Assembly (NCBI GenBank): GCA_963824645.1
Contig: CAWGQC010000014.1
Span: 62,001 to 126,000, forward strand
Length of the DNA stretch: 64,000 bases
Direction of reading: 5' to 3'
Origin: Bog-756 sp963824645
GTDB taxonomy: Bacteria > Actinomycetota > Acidimicrobiia > Acidimicrobiales > RAAP-2
Of this stretch, positions 19,374 through 28,525 are shown piece by piece (the stretch's first letter is position 1; the number at the start of each line of letters is the position of its first letter). The translations under genes and the position numbers were made by a program. The notes under the pieces were generated by a model. That model made no database searches. It worked only from the letters and a program-made list of their open reading frames with translations, and was not told the origin of the DNA.

Positions 19374-20168
19374 TCATGAGGGGGCCGGATGAGCGTCCGA
19401 GGCCATGGCCGTGTCGAAGTACAGGATCGTGAGCAGAGAGAAGATGAAGGCCTGAATGGCCCCGATCCCCATGTCGAAGAGCTTCCAGACCACGGTGAAG
19501 GGAACCGACAGGATGCCACCGATGGGGACGGCGCCGAGCTTCCAGATGACCAGGGCGGCCAGCAGCGAGAGCATGAGGCCCCCGGCGAACAGGTTGCCGA
19601 ACAGACGCAGGGTGAGGGTGACCGGCTTGACCAGCTCGTCCACCAGGTTCATGAACAGGTTGACCGGGAACATCTTCTTGGAGAACGGCTGGGTGAAGTA
19701 GTGCTTCACGTAGCCGCCGGCGCCACGGTTCTTTATGGCCGCCCGTTGCACCATCACGAACACGTAGAGGGCCATGGCCAGAGGCAGGTTGATGTCGCTG
19801 GTCGGGGCGGGTAACCAGTCGATGGTGCTGCCGATGCTCAGCACCTCGAACAGGTTGCAGGTGAAGATGAAGACGAACAGAGTGAGGGCCAGGGGGACGA
19901 CCTTGGCCCCCCGCGGGCCGATGGAGTCATTGACCTGCTTCTGGACGGCCTCGACGGCCATCTCCCACACCAGCTGGAACTTGCCCGGTACCCCGCTGGT
20001 GGCCTTGGCCCGCAGCACCAGGCCCATGGTCATCACCACCAACCCGGCGATGACCGTCGCCCACACGATGTCGAGGTTGATGGTGAGGCCGCCCACCTTG
20101 ATCGTCTCGTGGACACCCGGGGTGATGTCGATCCCCACCAGGGGTGCGCTCAGCAGATGCAGTCCCAT
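19374..20168 (-). CDS. atpB: ATP synthase F0 subunit a
   Basis: 264 aa from the ATG at 20168, which has GGTGG eight bases ahead. A GTG at 20180, overlapping the preceding gene, would add four residues. The essential stator arginine is in VTLTLRLFGNLFAGGLMLSL. Other helices include FVFIFTCNLFEVL and SLLTILYFDTA. It forms the two proton half-channels against the c-ring. Confidence 0.95.
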   Translation of the reverse strand: MGLHLLSAPLVGIDITPGVHETIKVGGLTINLDIVWATVIAGLVVMTMGLVLRAKATSGVPGKFQLVWEMAVEAVQKQVNDSIGPRGAKVVPLALTLFVFIFTCNLFEVLSIGSTIDWLPAPTSDINLPLAMALYVFVMVQRAAIKNRGAGGYVKHYFTQPFSKKMFPVNLFMNLVDELVKPVTLTLRLFGNLFAGGLMLSLLAALVIWKLGAVPIGGILSVPFTVVWKLFDMGIGAIQAFIFSLLTILYFDTAMASDAHPAPS

Positions 20169-20172
20169 CGGT

Positions 20173-20667
20173 TCAACCACCGGCCCCGGTGTCGTCCCCC
20201 CGGCCCAGGGCCGGGGGAACGGACTGGCTGTCGTCGTCGATCACGTTGGCGTTGATGACGTCGTCGACCGATGTCATGGCGCCCGCCTTGGCCATCGAAC
20301 GGGCCACGTTGGCCAGCATGATCATCTGGAAGACGGCCAGCCCGCCGAGGATGCCGAAGCCCAACTGGTGGGAGACGGTCATGAGGCCCAGGGTGACCAC
20401 GGTGATGATGGCCAGACGACCCATGGTGTTGATGGCCAGGGGCCGACGCTTGTTCTCGGGGTCGCTGGCGGTGACCTTGGCCACCGAGCTCCCGATCATC
20501 CTGAAGTTGAGGGTGCCCAGCCCCAGCCCGATGCAGGCGCCCAGGCCGAGGAGGGGTACGCCGAAGGACACCGAGGCGACCAGGGCGGCCAGACCCACCA
20601 CCATCACCATCGAGATGGTGCGGCGGGCCACATCGGGCACGCTGGGCAGGGAGAAATGGGCGAACAC
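20173..20667 (-). CDS. AtpI-like ATP synthase accessory membrane protein
   Basis: 164 aa with four membrane helices (about 18-36, 40-58, 82-102 and 104-124). It occupies the usual atpI place directly before atpB, and the stop and start are separated by only four bases. TLNFRMIGSSVAKVTA fits the ATP synthase I family. AtpI proteins help assemble the c-ring or handle magnesium. The C-terminal 40 residues are acidic and probably disordered. Confidence 0.75.
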   Translation of the reverse strand: MFAHFSLPSVPDVARRTISMVMVVGLAALVASVSFGVPLLGLGACIGLGLGTLNFRMIGSSVAKVTASDPENKRRPLAINTMGRLAIITVVTLGLMTVSHQLGFGILGGLAVFQMIMLANVARSMAKAGAMTSVDDVINANVIDDDSQSVPPALGRGDDTGAGG

Positions 20668-20711
20668 CGGCTAAGCCTTTTTCCGTCCGGCGTACCGGGC
20701 CGAACCGCCCG

Positions 20712-20969
20712 TCACAGGTACTTGCGCACCCGGACCACGGTGAGGGCGACGTCCAGCACCAAGCCCAGGACCAGCCCGATGAGGGTGAAGACAGGGGCGG
20801 TGGACAGCCACCGATCGACCAGATACCCGAGTCCGCCGCCGGCGGCCAGGACGACAGCCCAGGTGATGCCCAGACTCAGGAACTCGACGGCCCCGGCCGG
20901 GGACGTCGGCGAGTGCACTTCCGCGTCGGGGCCCTGATCGGGTTCCGGAGGGGAGGAAGGTTCTGCCAT
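20712..20969 (-). CDS. AtpZ/AtpI family protein
   Basis: 85 aa. A Pro/Glu-rich N-terminus is followed by two membrane helices, with GGGLGYLVDRWLSTAPVFTL and GLVLGLVLDVALTVVRVRKYL. The GYLVDRW and turn pattern is that of the small AtpZ/F0F1 subunit family, which acts with AtpI. Two different AtpI/AtpZ-type proteins therefore precede the operon. It is the first gene of the ATP synthase transcription unit, with 200 bases upstream that show no recognisable promoter. Confidence 0.75.
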   Translation of the reverse strand: MAEPSSPPEPDQGPDAEVHSPTSPAGAVEFLSLGITWAVVLAAGGGLGYLVDRWLSTAPVFTLIGLVLGLVLDVALTVVRVRKYL

Positions 20970-21169
20970 GGTCGGGCCGTGCCGCGTCAGGGTGTCTGGG
21001 GATTCGGGGCTTCACGAGTCGTTCCTGAGGTCACGCAGTGGTTGGATGGCCGCATCCGACGGCACCGCCGGAAGGGTAGAGACCCGCAGACGAGGCGAGC
21101 GGCCTGCAATTCACGGGAAGAATCATCGCACTTTCGGAGTGGTGGCGGCAAAACGTCGAAACACTCCGT

Positions 21170-22501
21170 TCACACTTCGCTGCCGGACCCGGCCGTGGCC
21201 GCCGGCACCCCGGCGGGACGGGGGGCGCCGTCGGCCCCGTCAGGGGCCCCGATCCGGTCCCCGCTATGGCCGCCGTCGGGCCCTTTGCGGTCTTCGTCCG
21301 GGGGGCCGGCCGCCACGACCGGCTGGCCCTCCTCCGCCTGGGGGCCCACCTCCGCCTCGGGGCCCGGATCGGACTGCCGGCGCAGCGAGGGATGGAACAA
21401 GGTGTAGAGGACGACGCCCAGGGCCAGGGCACCGAAGGGGATGATGGCGTTGACGCTCGAGATGTAGAGGGGGAAGAGGATGAATCCCGAGAGCAGGACG
21501 GTCCAGGCCCACAGGATGAGAACACTGCGGCGGTGACCGTGGCCCAGGCGGAGCAGGCGATGGTGGAGATGGTTCTTGTCGGGCGTGGAGAACCCGGTGC
21601 GGTTGGCTGTCCGCCGTACGAAGGCGAAGGCCATGTCCACGATGGGGACGCCCAGGATGAAGAAGGGGATGAACAGGGGGGCGAAGAAGAAATAGGTCTG
21701 TCCGGTGTGGGCGGCCACACCGTTGACCGTTCCCCCGGTGACGGCCCGCCCCCCGATGAGCATGGTCGAGGCGGCCATGAGCAGGCCCAGCAGCAGAGCC
21801 CCGGCATCACCCATGAAGATCCGGGCCGGATGGAAATTGTGGGGAAGGAAGCCGACGCAGATTCCGCAGGTGATGACGGCGATGAGCGGTCCGATGTTGT
21901 CCGTGGGCAGGGTGCCCAGGTGCTGGAGGTGGAGCCCGTAGACGGCCAGGGCGCCCGAGGCGATGGCCACCACACCGGCGGCCAGCCCGTCCAGACCGTC
22001 GATCAGGTTGACGGCATTGGTGATGGCGATGACCCACAAGGCGGTGAGCAGCGGGGTCCATTCCGGGGACAACAGGATGGTCCCGGCCAGGGGGACCTTG
22101 AACTGGAACCAGGTCACGCCCATGAAATAGAGAATGGTGGCGGCCAGTACCTCACCGGCCACCTTGGCCGGCGCCGACATCTCCCGTAGATCGTCGATGA
22201 CCCCGACCACAAAGATGACCGTGGCGCCGAGGAGCAGTCCGGTCGGTTCCGAGGACCCCCGGAACAGAGGACTGAGGGCGGGCACCGAGGCGGCCACCGC
22301 CCAGGCCACCAGCATGGCCAGGAACATGGCCACTCCCCCGGCTTGCGGTGTGACCTGGGTGTGGACCTTGCGGTCGTCGGGCTGGGCCACGTAGCCGATG
22401 CGCACGGCGATGCGACGGGCCGGAAAGGTGAGAATCCACGCCGTCAGGGCGGACACCACCAGGAGCACGCCGTACCAGTTGAGCGGTACAGCCGAGCTCA
22501 T
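21170..22501 (-). CDS. WecA/MraY-family undecaprenyl-phosphate glycosyl-1-phosphate transferase
   Basis: 443 aa with about eleven membrane helices. Family motifs are AQPDDRKVHTQVTPQAGGVAM, FVVGVIDDLREMSAP, NAVNLIDGLDGLAAG, RIFMGDAGALLLG and the cytoplasmic PDKNHLHHRLLRLGHGHRRS. The HLHHRLL loop marks the WecA/TagO side of the family, which moves GlcNAc-1-phosphate onto the lipid carrier for wall polysaccharide. The C-terminal 80 residues are an acidic, glycine-rich tail. The ATG at 22501 has GGAGGG upstream. The order rpiB-glyA-wecA-atp is common in actinobacteria. Confidence 0.9.
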   Translation of the reverse strand: MSSAVPLNWYGVLLVVSALTAWILTFPARRIAVRIGYVAQPDDRKVHTQVTPQAGGVAMFLAMLVAWAVAASVPALSPLFRGSSEPTGLLLGATVIFVVGVIDDLREMSAPAKVAGEVLAATILYFMGVTWFQFKVPLAGTILLSPEWTPLLTALWVIAITNAVNLIDGLDGLAAGVVAIASGALAVYGLHLQHLGTLPTDNIGPLIAVITCGICVGFLPHNFHPARIFMGDAGALLLGLLMAASTMLIGGRAVTGGTVNGVAAHTGQTYFFFAPLFIPFFILGVPIVDMAFAFVRRTANRTGFSTPDKNHLHHRLLRLGHGHRRSVLILWAWTVLLSGFILFPLYISSVNAIIPFGALALGVVLYTLFHPSLRRQSDPGPEAEVGPQAEEGQPVVAAGPPDEDRKGPDGGHSGDRIGAPDGADGAPRPAGVPAATAGSGSEV

Positions 22502-22523
22502 GGCGCCCTCCGACCCCCCGGGG

Positions 22524-23828
22524 TCACCCTCCGGCCAGCGTGGGGTAGGGAGGGAAGGCGGCGCACAGGTCGCCGACCTCGTCACGCACCCGGGACAGTT
22601 CGGTCTCGTCGTGGCGGTGACGCAGGGTGCGCCCGATGAACCGGCCGACCTCCCGCATCTGGTCGGGCCCCATCCCCGCCGTGGTCTGGGCGGCCGAACC
22701 CAGACGCAACCCCGAGGTGATGAAGGGCGAGCGGGGATCGTCGGGGATGGTGTTCCGGTTGCAGGTGATTCCGGCCCGGTCGAGCGTCTCCTGGGCCACC
22801 TTGCCCGTCAGCTCGTCGTCGAAGGTCTGCAGATCCACCAGGACCTGGTGGTTCTCCGTCCCCCCCGATACCAACCGGAATCCCTCCTGGGCCAGGGAAC
22901 CGGCCAGGGCGGCGGCGTTCTCGACCACCCGGGCGGCGTAGGCGGCGAACTCGGGTCGGGACGCCTCGGCGAAGGCCACCGCCTTGGCCGCGATGACGTG
23001 CTCGAGGGGTCCCCCCTGCAGACCGGGAAAGACGGCGCTGTCGATGGACTTGGCCAGCTCGGCAGTGGTGAGGATGGCCCCACCCCGTGGCCCGCGCAGG
23101 GTCTTGTGGGTGGTGAAGGTGACCACATCGGCCACCCCCACCGGCGAGGGGTGGACGCCGCCGGCGATGAGCCCGGCCGGATGGGCGGCATCGAACATGA
23201 AGAGCGCTCCCACCGAGTCGGCGATCTGGCGGAAGGGCAGCGGGTCGATGATGCGGGCGTAGGCCGTCGATCCGGCCACGATCAGCCGAGGGCGTTCGCG
23301 CCGGGCCACTTCGGCCACCTGGTCGAAGTCGATGATCTCCCCCGGCTTGTCGGGGTCGTCGGAGGCGGAGGAGACGCCGTAGGAGACGAACCTCCATATC
23401 TTGGAGGTGATGCTGGCCGGCGATCCGTGGGTCAGATGGCCGCCGTGGTCCAGCCGCATGGCCAGAATGGTGTCGCCCGGCTGGAGAAGAGCCTGGTAGA
23501 CGGCCAGGTTGGCGTTGGCCCCGGCATGAGGCTGGACGTTGGCGTGCTCGGCTCCGAACAAGGCCGTGCACCGTTGGCGGGCCAGGTCCTCTACCTCGTC
23601 GATAATCTGGTTTCCCCCGTAGTAACGCCGACCGGGGTAGCCCTCGGCGTACTTGTTGGTCAGGATGGAGCCGGAAGCGGCCAACACCGCCGGCGAGGTG
23701 AAGTTCTCCGAGGCGATGAGCTGCAGGGTGGTCGACTGGCGCACCCCCTCGGCCTGCAGGAGGTGGAGCACCTCCTCGTCCCCGGCCAGCCACGAATCGA
23801 AGGGGGAAGCCGGGTAACGGCCGCTCAT
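22524..23828 (-). CDS. glyA: serine hydroxymethyltransferase
   Basis: 434 aa. It converts serine and tetrahydrofolate to glycine and methylene-THF with PLP. Motifs are LIASENFTSPAVLAASGS, NKYAEGYPGRRYYGG, HGGHLTHG, and VVTFTTHKTLRGPRGG with the PLP lysine. GGAGGAG six bases before the ATG is a strong Shine-Dalgarno sequence. The ATG overlaps the stop of rpiB by four bases. A longer in-frame extension to 24101 is antisense-like and is not used. Confidence 0.96.
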   Translation of the reverse strand: MSGRYPASPFDSWLAGDEEVLHLLQAEGVRQSTTLQLIASENFTSPAVLAASGSILTNKYAEGYPGRRYYGGNQIIDEVEDLARQRCTALFGAEHANVQPHAGANANLAVYQALLQPGDTILAMRLDHGGHLTHGSPASITSKIWRFVSYGVSSASDDPDKPGEIIDFDQVAEVARRERPRLIVAGSTAYARIIDPLPFRQIADSVGALFMFDAAHPAGLIAGGVHPSPVGVADVVTFTTHKTLRGPRGGAILTTAELAKSIDSAVFPGLQGGPLEHVIAAKAVAFAEASRPEFAAYAARVVENAAALAGSLAQEGFRLVSGGTENHQVLVDLQTFDDELTGKVAQETLDRAGITCNRNTIPDDPRSPFITSGLRLGSAAQTTAGMGPDQMREVGRFIGRTLRHRHDETELSRVRDEVGDLCAAFPPYPTLAGG

Positions 23829-24289
23829 GGTTTCTCCTCCCGGTCGGCGTCGTTCTCGAAATCGACGATCTCGGCCACACGGCGCTGATGGCGACCGCCC
23901 TCGAAGGCCACCGAGACGAAGGTGTCCACCGCGTCGATGGCCTCGGCCACCCCGGTGGTGCGGCCGCCGAGGCAGATCACGTTGGCGTCGTTGTGGCGGC
24001 GGGCCAGGCCGGCGGTGGTCACGTCGTGGGCCAGGGCGGCCCGAACCCCACCCACCTTGTTGGCGGCGATGCTGATGCCGATACCCGTGCCGCAGACACA
24101 AATCCCCCTGTCGGCCCGCCCTTCGGCCACGGCCCGTCCCACGGCCAGACCGAACAACGGGTAGTCAACCGCCACCTCGGCCGAGTCCGTTCCCAAGTCC
24201 ACGACCTGGTGCCCGGCGGCGGCCACGTGAGTGGCCAGCACGCTCTTCAGCTCGAACCCGGCGTGGTCCGAGCCGACGGCGATCTTCAT
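23825..24289 (-). CDS. rpiB: ribose-5-phosphate isomerase B
   Basis: 154 aa. It interconverts ribose-5-phosphate and ribulose-5-phosphate. The start MKIAVGSDHAGFELK, the active-site CVCGTGIGISIAANK and RHNDANVICLGGR are diagnostic of the LacAB/RpiB family. A TACACT box six bases before the ATG supports a leaderless start here rather than the much longer open frame. First gene of the rpiB-glyA-wecA unit. Confidence 0.95.
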   Translation of the reverse strand: MKIAVGSDHAGFELKSVLATHVAAAGHQVVDLGTDSAEVAVDYPLFGLAVGRAVAEGRADRGICVCGTGIGISIAANKVGGVRAALAHDVTTAGLARRHNDANVICLGGRTTGVAEAIDAVDTFVSVAFEGGRHQRRVAEIVDFENDADREEKP

Positions 24290-24295
24290 GCCGCG

Positions 24296-24301
24296 AGTGT
24301 A
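24296..24301 (-). promoter_or_regulatory. -10 box, leaderless rpiB
   Basis: TACACT on the minus strand six bases before the rpiB ATG. Confidence 0.4.
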
Positions 24302-24439
24302 CCGAGGGAGGATCACCCGGGGAGGGCCCCGGCCCACCCCCCGGGCGGCCCCGGGGCGGTCCCTGGCCCGCCCACCGGCCCGCTCCGGTCGGGCCTCCGG
24401 CCTGTTCCCGGCCGTGCCCCCGGTACGCTCGATTGCTTC

Positions 24440-26038
24440 ATGAGCATCGACCCCACCACACCGGTCATCGTGGGCGTGGGGCAGGTCACCCACCGGCCCG
24501 ACAGCGGCGAGGCCGGCCTGGATCACCGCCCCGAGCCCCTGGACCTGATGGTGGACGCCGTCCGGGCGGCCATCGAGGACTGCGACGGCCGACCACCCGG
24601 GGGCACCGCCCCCCGGGGGGAGCAGTTGGTGGCCCAGACCCAGTCGCTGCGGGTGGTCGATCCTCTGGCCTGGGACTACCTCAATCCCGGCCTCCCGGTG
24701 GCGGCCAAACTGGGCCTCGAGCCCCGCCAGATCATGGTGACCACCACCGGAGGCAACAACCCCCAGTCCATGGTCAACGCCACCGCCCTGGCCATCGGGC
24801 GGGGCGAGATCGAGGTGGCCGTCCTGGTCGGCGCCGACTGCGTCTCTACCCGCACGCTGGCGCGTCGCCACGCCGACCGCCCGGTGCTGCCCTGGACCGT
24901 CCAGCCCTCCGACACCGAGCCCCCGTCGCTGTTCGGCAACGACCGCCGAGGCACCACCCAAGCCGAGGAGGAAACCGGACTCGATCTGCCCATCCATGTC
25001 TTTCCCCTGTTCGAGAACGCCCTGCGGGCGGAGGCCGGCCGGTCCCTCGGCGACCAACGGCGCCGTATCGGGGAGCTGTGGTCCCGGTTCGCCGACGTGG
25101 CCTCGACCAATCCCTACGCCTGGTTGCCCACCGCCCGCACGGCCGACGAGATCATCAACGCCTCCGACGCCAACCGGATGATCGCCTACCCCTACACCAA
25201 GCTGCTGACGGCCAATATGCAGGTCGACCAAGGGGCGGCCATCGTCATCTGCTCGGCCGAGGCGGCCCGGTCGGCCGGCATCCCCCGGGACCGGTGGGTC
25301 TTCCCCCTGTCCGGGGCGGACGCCGACGACCACTGGTTCCTCTCCCACCGTCTCGACTTCCATTCGTCGCCGGCCATCCGTCTGTGCGGGTCCACCGCCT
25401 TGGGTGCGGTGGCCGGCACCATCGACGACGTGGCCCACATCGACCTCTATTCCTGCTTCCCCTCGGCGGTGGGCATCGCCGCCCACGAGCTCGGGCTCCC
25501 GCTCGACCAACCGGGGCGGCCGCTGACCGTGACCGGGGGCCTGACCTTCGCCGGCGGACCGGGCAACAACTACGGCACCCATGCGGTGGCGGCCATGGTG
25601 GACGAGCTGCGCCACGACCCGGGTTCGCTGGGCCTGGTGACCGGGCTCGGGTGGTACCTGTCCAAGCACAGTGTCGGGGTGTACGGCACCGAGCCCGCTC
25701 CCCACCGGGAGACGTGGGCGGAAAACGCACTGCCCGCCGGCACGGTCACCGACCAGGCGGGCGGGTTCCGTTGGGCCAGCCCCCAACAAGCGGTCAGCGC
25801 CCTCCCCCAATGCGCCTCGGACGCCGACGTCCGTGGGGAGGTGACGGTCGAGACCTACTCCGTGGCCTACGACCGGGGCGGCTCCCCCCAGCGGGGCGTA
25901 CTGGCCTGCCGGGCCCCGGACGGACGGCGGACCTGGGCCAACGTCACCGACCCCGACCACTTGGCCCTCCTGGTCACCGAGGAGGGGTGCGGACGACTCG
26001 GCGTGCTGGGCCAGGACGGGGTGGTCGACCTGCGCTGA
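24440..26038 (+). CDS. thiolase-like protein, catalytic cysteines absent
   Basis: 532 aa. The N-terminal 370 residues have the thiolase fold: PVIVGVGQVTHRP, AIGRGEIEVAVLVGADCVS, HIDLYSCFPSAVGIAAHELG and GGLTFAGGPGNNYGTHAVAA. Where thiolases have the nucleophile Cys in CASG, this protein reads TTTGGNNPQ, a glycine; the second cysteine near the end of the domain is also missing. About 120 extra C-terminal residues follow. This resembles the mycobacterial thiolase-like protein type 1, a degenerate thiolase with an added domain. Real thiolysis is unlikely; CoA-ester binding is possible. TACGCT ten bases before the ATG may be its -10. Confidence 0.75.
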   Translation: MSIDPTTPVIVGVGQVTHRPDSGEAGLDHRPEPLDLMVDAVRAAIEDCDGRPPGGTAPRGEQLVAQTQSLRVVDPLAWDYLNPGLPVAAKLGLEPRQIMVTTTGGNNPQSMVNATALAIGRGEIEVAVLVGADCVSTRTLARRHADRPVLPWTVQPSDTEPPSLFGNDRRGTTQAEEETGLDLPIHVFPLFENALRAEAGRSLGDQRRRIGELWSRFADVASTNPYAWLPTARTADEIINASDANRMIAYPYTKLLTANMQVDQGAAIVICSAEAARSAGIPRDRWVFPLSGADADDHWFLSHRLDFHSSPAIRLCGSTALGAVAGTIDDVAHIDLYSCFPSAVGIAAHELGLPLDQPGRPLTVTGGLTFAGGPGNNYGTHAVAAMVDELRHDPGSLGLVTGLGWYLSKHSVGVYGTEPAPHRETWAENALPAGTVTDQAGGFRWASPQQAVSALPQCASDADVRGEVTVETYSVAYDRGGSPQRGVLACRAPDGRRTWANVTDPDHLALLVTEEGCGRLGVLGQDGVVDLR

Positions 26039-26087
26039 TCCTCCTGCTCCTCCTGCCGACAGGGAGCTCCCGCCATCGGGTGTCGAT

Positions 26088-27197
26088 TCAGGTGGTGGAC
26101 GGCTCGGCGGAGACCGGTGGTTCGGCGTGGGGATCCCGGTAGCGGTACTTGAATGCCCCGTAGGCGAAGGGGCCCGACAGCAGGGGCAGCCAATAGGAGG
26201 CCAGTCGGTAGGCCAGAGTGGCCAGGACGGCCTGGGCACCGTCCAGTCCGGCCAGGGCCAACAGACCGGCCAGGCTGGCCTCGACGATCCCCAGTCCTCC
26301 CGGCGTTATGGGCACCAGACCGATGATGCCGGCCACCGCGTAGGCCAGAAGGATGAGCGAAGGGCGGGGGTGGGCGCCGACGGCCCGCACGCAGAAGAGC
26401 AGGCACAGATAGTCGAAGGCCAGGCGGCCGGCCGACAACAGAGTGGCCTGCCACCACTTCTGACCGAGGACGCCACGGATCAGGTTGCGCTGTTCGAGCA
26501 GGCGATCGGGCAGGCCGGTGACGGGGGTGCGCTTGCGCAGGAGGCGGTTGCGGACGGTCTGGGCCATCCGGCCGGCCCAGCGCAGCGGGGCGTCCTTGAC
26601 CATGAAGAGCACCCCCATCCCGACGAACAGCACGAACCCGATGGCCCCGATGATGGCGGCATCGGCCAGGCCGGCGTTGACCGGCGATCCGAACAGGACC
26701 GCCGGCAAGACGAAGACGGGAAGGGCCAGCAACCCGCCGATGCCGAGAAACGAGAAGGCGGTGAGGCCCCCCACGGCGTCGGCCGCATCCATGCCACTGA
26801 CCGCCAGCATGCGGAACTGCACAGCCGCTCCGGCGGCCGCCCCGCCGGGCACGATGAGCGAAATGGCGTTGCCGGCCAACTGGGCCGTAACCACCGAAAA
26901 CCAGGCCTTGGTGCGCAGGGCGATGCGCTGCAACGAGAACGTGCAGGCGAAATGGGCCCCCTCGGCCACCAGGGCGGGGATGAACCAGAAGAGGGCCAGG
27001 GTGTGGAGCTTGGGCCAGGCGTTGAAGACCTTGATGACCTCGGGGAGGACCAGATAGAGGGCCACCCCGGCCACACCCACCACCAGCGAGCGTTTGACCA
27101 CCGACTTCCACGGAAAAGGATGGTGCTGTTCTTCATGGAACTGGGCCTCGAACGATCGGGACTGCGGATCGCCGGCGGCGAACGCCGGGTCCGTCAC
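26088..27197 (-). CDS. lysylphosphatidylglycerol synthase/flippase-like membrane protein
   Basis: About 369 aa with eight membrane helices, of the UPF0104/LPG_synthase_TM family. Key regions are SFEAQFHEEQ (cytoplasmic start), LVAEGAHFACTFSLQRIAL, NAISLIVPGGAAAGAAVQF and GLVPITPGGLGIVEASLAGL, the paired PGG motifs typical of the group. Members flip or help synthesise lipids, or are of unknown function; no aminoacyl-transferase domain is attached. The GTG at 27197 is tentative, since no ATG or Shine-Dalgarno sequence lies in the right place. It sits 47 bases after the serine hydrolase gene and is probably co-transcribed with it. Confidence 0.75.
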   Translation of the reverse strand: MTDPAFAAGDPQSRSFEAQFHEEQHHPFPWKSVVKRSLVVGVAGVALYLVLPEVIKVFNAWPKLHTLALFWFIPALVAEGAHFACTFSLQRIALRTKAWFSVVTAQLAGNAISLIVPGGAAAGAAVQFRMLAVSGMDAADAVGGLTAFSFLGIGGLLALPVFVLPAVLFGSPVNAGLADAAIIGAIGFVLFVGMGVLFMVKDAPLRWAGRMAQTVRNRLLRKRTPVTGLPDRLLEQRNLIRGVLGQKWWQATLLSAGRLAFDYLCLLFCVRAVGAHPRPSLILLAYAVAGIIGLVPITPGGLGIVEASLAGLLALAGLDGAQAVLATLAYRLASYWLPLLSGPFAYGAFKYRYRDPHAEPPVSAEPSTT

Positions 27198-27244
27198 CCG
27201 TTCGGCCTGCGGTTGGGCGGGGGCACCGACATCGATCCGGTGGT

Positions 27245-28375
27245 TCAGCCTTCCCCGAGGCAGCCGGCGGCCGTCAACATGATGTTGGCGCCGCGGAAAT
27301 CCCCCTGCAGACCGCTCTCCATCCGGTTCATGACGTAGCAGACGGTGAGATCGACGTCCTGGTCCATCACGATCAGCGAACCGCCGTACCCACCCCAGAA
27401 GCACGCCCGGGGGCCGATGGGCATGAAGGCGTTGCTCAGCCCGTAACCCATGCCGAACCGGTTGGGCAGGCCGAGGACGAGGTCGATCCCGTCGGCCTGC
27501 TGGTCGAAGATGGCCTGGCAGCCGCGCTCGGACAGCAACCGGGTTCCGTTGATCTGGCCTCGGCCGGCGATGACCGCCTGTACGGCGGCCACCGACCGGG
27601 CATTGCCGTGGCCGTTGGCCGCGGGGATTTCGGCCCGGCGCCACCAGGCGTGCTGGGGCATGGTGGCGTCGAGGGGTGGGTTGGCGAAGACCCGCACCAC
27701 CATCTCCGCCGGATCGATGACGCTCAGGTCGACAGGGGGCGGGGGAATGACCATGGACACCCGCTTGTCCTCTGCCTCGGGCAGGCCGATGAAGAAGTCG
27801 GCTCCCAGTGGGGCGGCCACTTCGGCGGCGAACCAGGTCCCGATGGAGGCCCCGGTGATCCGCCGGACGACCTCGCCGATCAGATAGCCCTGGGTCAGGG
27901 CGTGATAGCCCGAGGCGGAGCCGGGCTCCCACCACGGCTCCTGGGCGGCCAGCATGGAGGTGCAGCGCTCCCAGTCGGCCAGCCCCTCGGGCTCGAGGGG
28001 CTCGGACCACCCGGCCAACCCGGCCGTGTGGCCCATCAGGTGGCGGACCTCCATGGCCTCCTTGCCCCCCTGGGCGAACTCGGGCCAGTAGCGGGCCACC
28101 GGGGCGTAGAAGTCGAGCTCCCCGCGGTCGGCCAGCATGAGCGTGCAGAGGAAGGTCATCGTCTTGGTGGTCGACCAGACGTTGGTTATGGTGTCCCGCT
28201 CCCAAGGAGCGGAACCGGCCTCGTCGACCGAGCCGCCCCAAACGTCCACCATCGGCTGGCCCCCGACCAGCACGGCCACCGAGGCACCCACGTCGGTGCC
28301 GGCGTCCAAGCTGGAGGCCAGGGTGGCCACCACCGGCTCGAAGCGCGGGTCCCACGTTCCTTGGATGTCGGCCAT
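27245..28375 (-). CDS. beta-lactamase-fold serine hydrolase (EstB-like)
   Basis: 376 aa, no signal peptide, so cytoplasmic. It has the SxxK motif as STTK in NVWSTTKTMTFLC and the second-motif tyrosine in SGYHALTQGYLIGEVV. The GG-containing strand near the end is CFWGGYGGS. The class C beta-lactamase fold with these features is shared by esterases such as EstB. An esterase or amidase is more likely than antibiotic resistance. The ATG at 28375 has GGGAG eight bases ahead; a longer frame to 28501 lacks support. Confidence 0.85.
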   Translation of the reverse strand: MADIQGTWDPRFEPVVATLASSLDAGTDVGASVAVLVGGQPMVDVWGGSVDEAGSAPWERDTITNVWSTTKTMTFLCTLMLADRGELDFYAPVARYWPEFAQGGKEAMEVRHLMGHTAGLAGWSEPLEPEGLADWERCTSMLAAQEPWWEPGSASGYHALTQGYLIGEVVRRITGASIGTWFAAEVAAPLGADFFIGLPEAEDKRVSMVIPPPPVDLSVIDPAEMVVRVFANPPLDATMPQHAWWRRAEIPAANGHGNARSVAAVQAVIAGRGQINGTRLLSERGCQAIFDQQADGIDLVLGLPNRFGMGYGLSNAFMPIGPRACFWGGYGGSLIVMDQDVDLTVCYVMNRMESGLQGDFRGANIMLTAAGCLGEG

Positions 28376-28511
28376 GCCCGATGTCTCCCTTTCGCTCCGG
28401 TCGAACGCGATCATTCCACGGGCGCTGTCGGGGGGCACGACAGAGCTCGGCCTGACGGCCTCATGGGGCCCCGGCCGGGAACGGCCGGCGGAGGGGGCCA
28501 TGCCCAGCCAT

Positions 28512-28517
28512 TAGCCT
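28512..28517 (+). promoter_or_regulatory. -10 box, leaderless greA-leuC-leuD
   Basis: TAGCCT eight bases before the GTG of greA. Because leuC and leuD follow with gaps of a few bases, this may drive all three. Confidence 0.4.
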
Positions 28518-28525
28518 GGTGGGCC

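Noticed and set aside
22524..24101. 525-codon version of glyA
   Set aside because: The extra N-terminus overlaps rpiB in another frame; the ATG at 23828 has a strong Shine-Dalgarno and fits the family length.
27245..28375. Antibiotic-resistance beta-lactamase
   Set aside because: The protein has no signal peptide and its second motif is YHA, not the YxN of class C enzymes; an esterase-like role is more likely.
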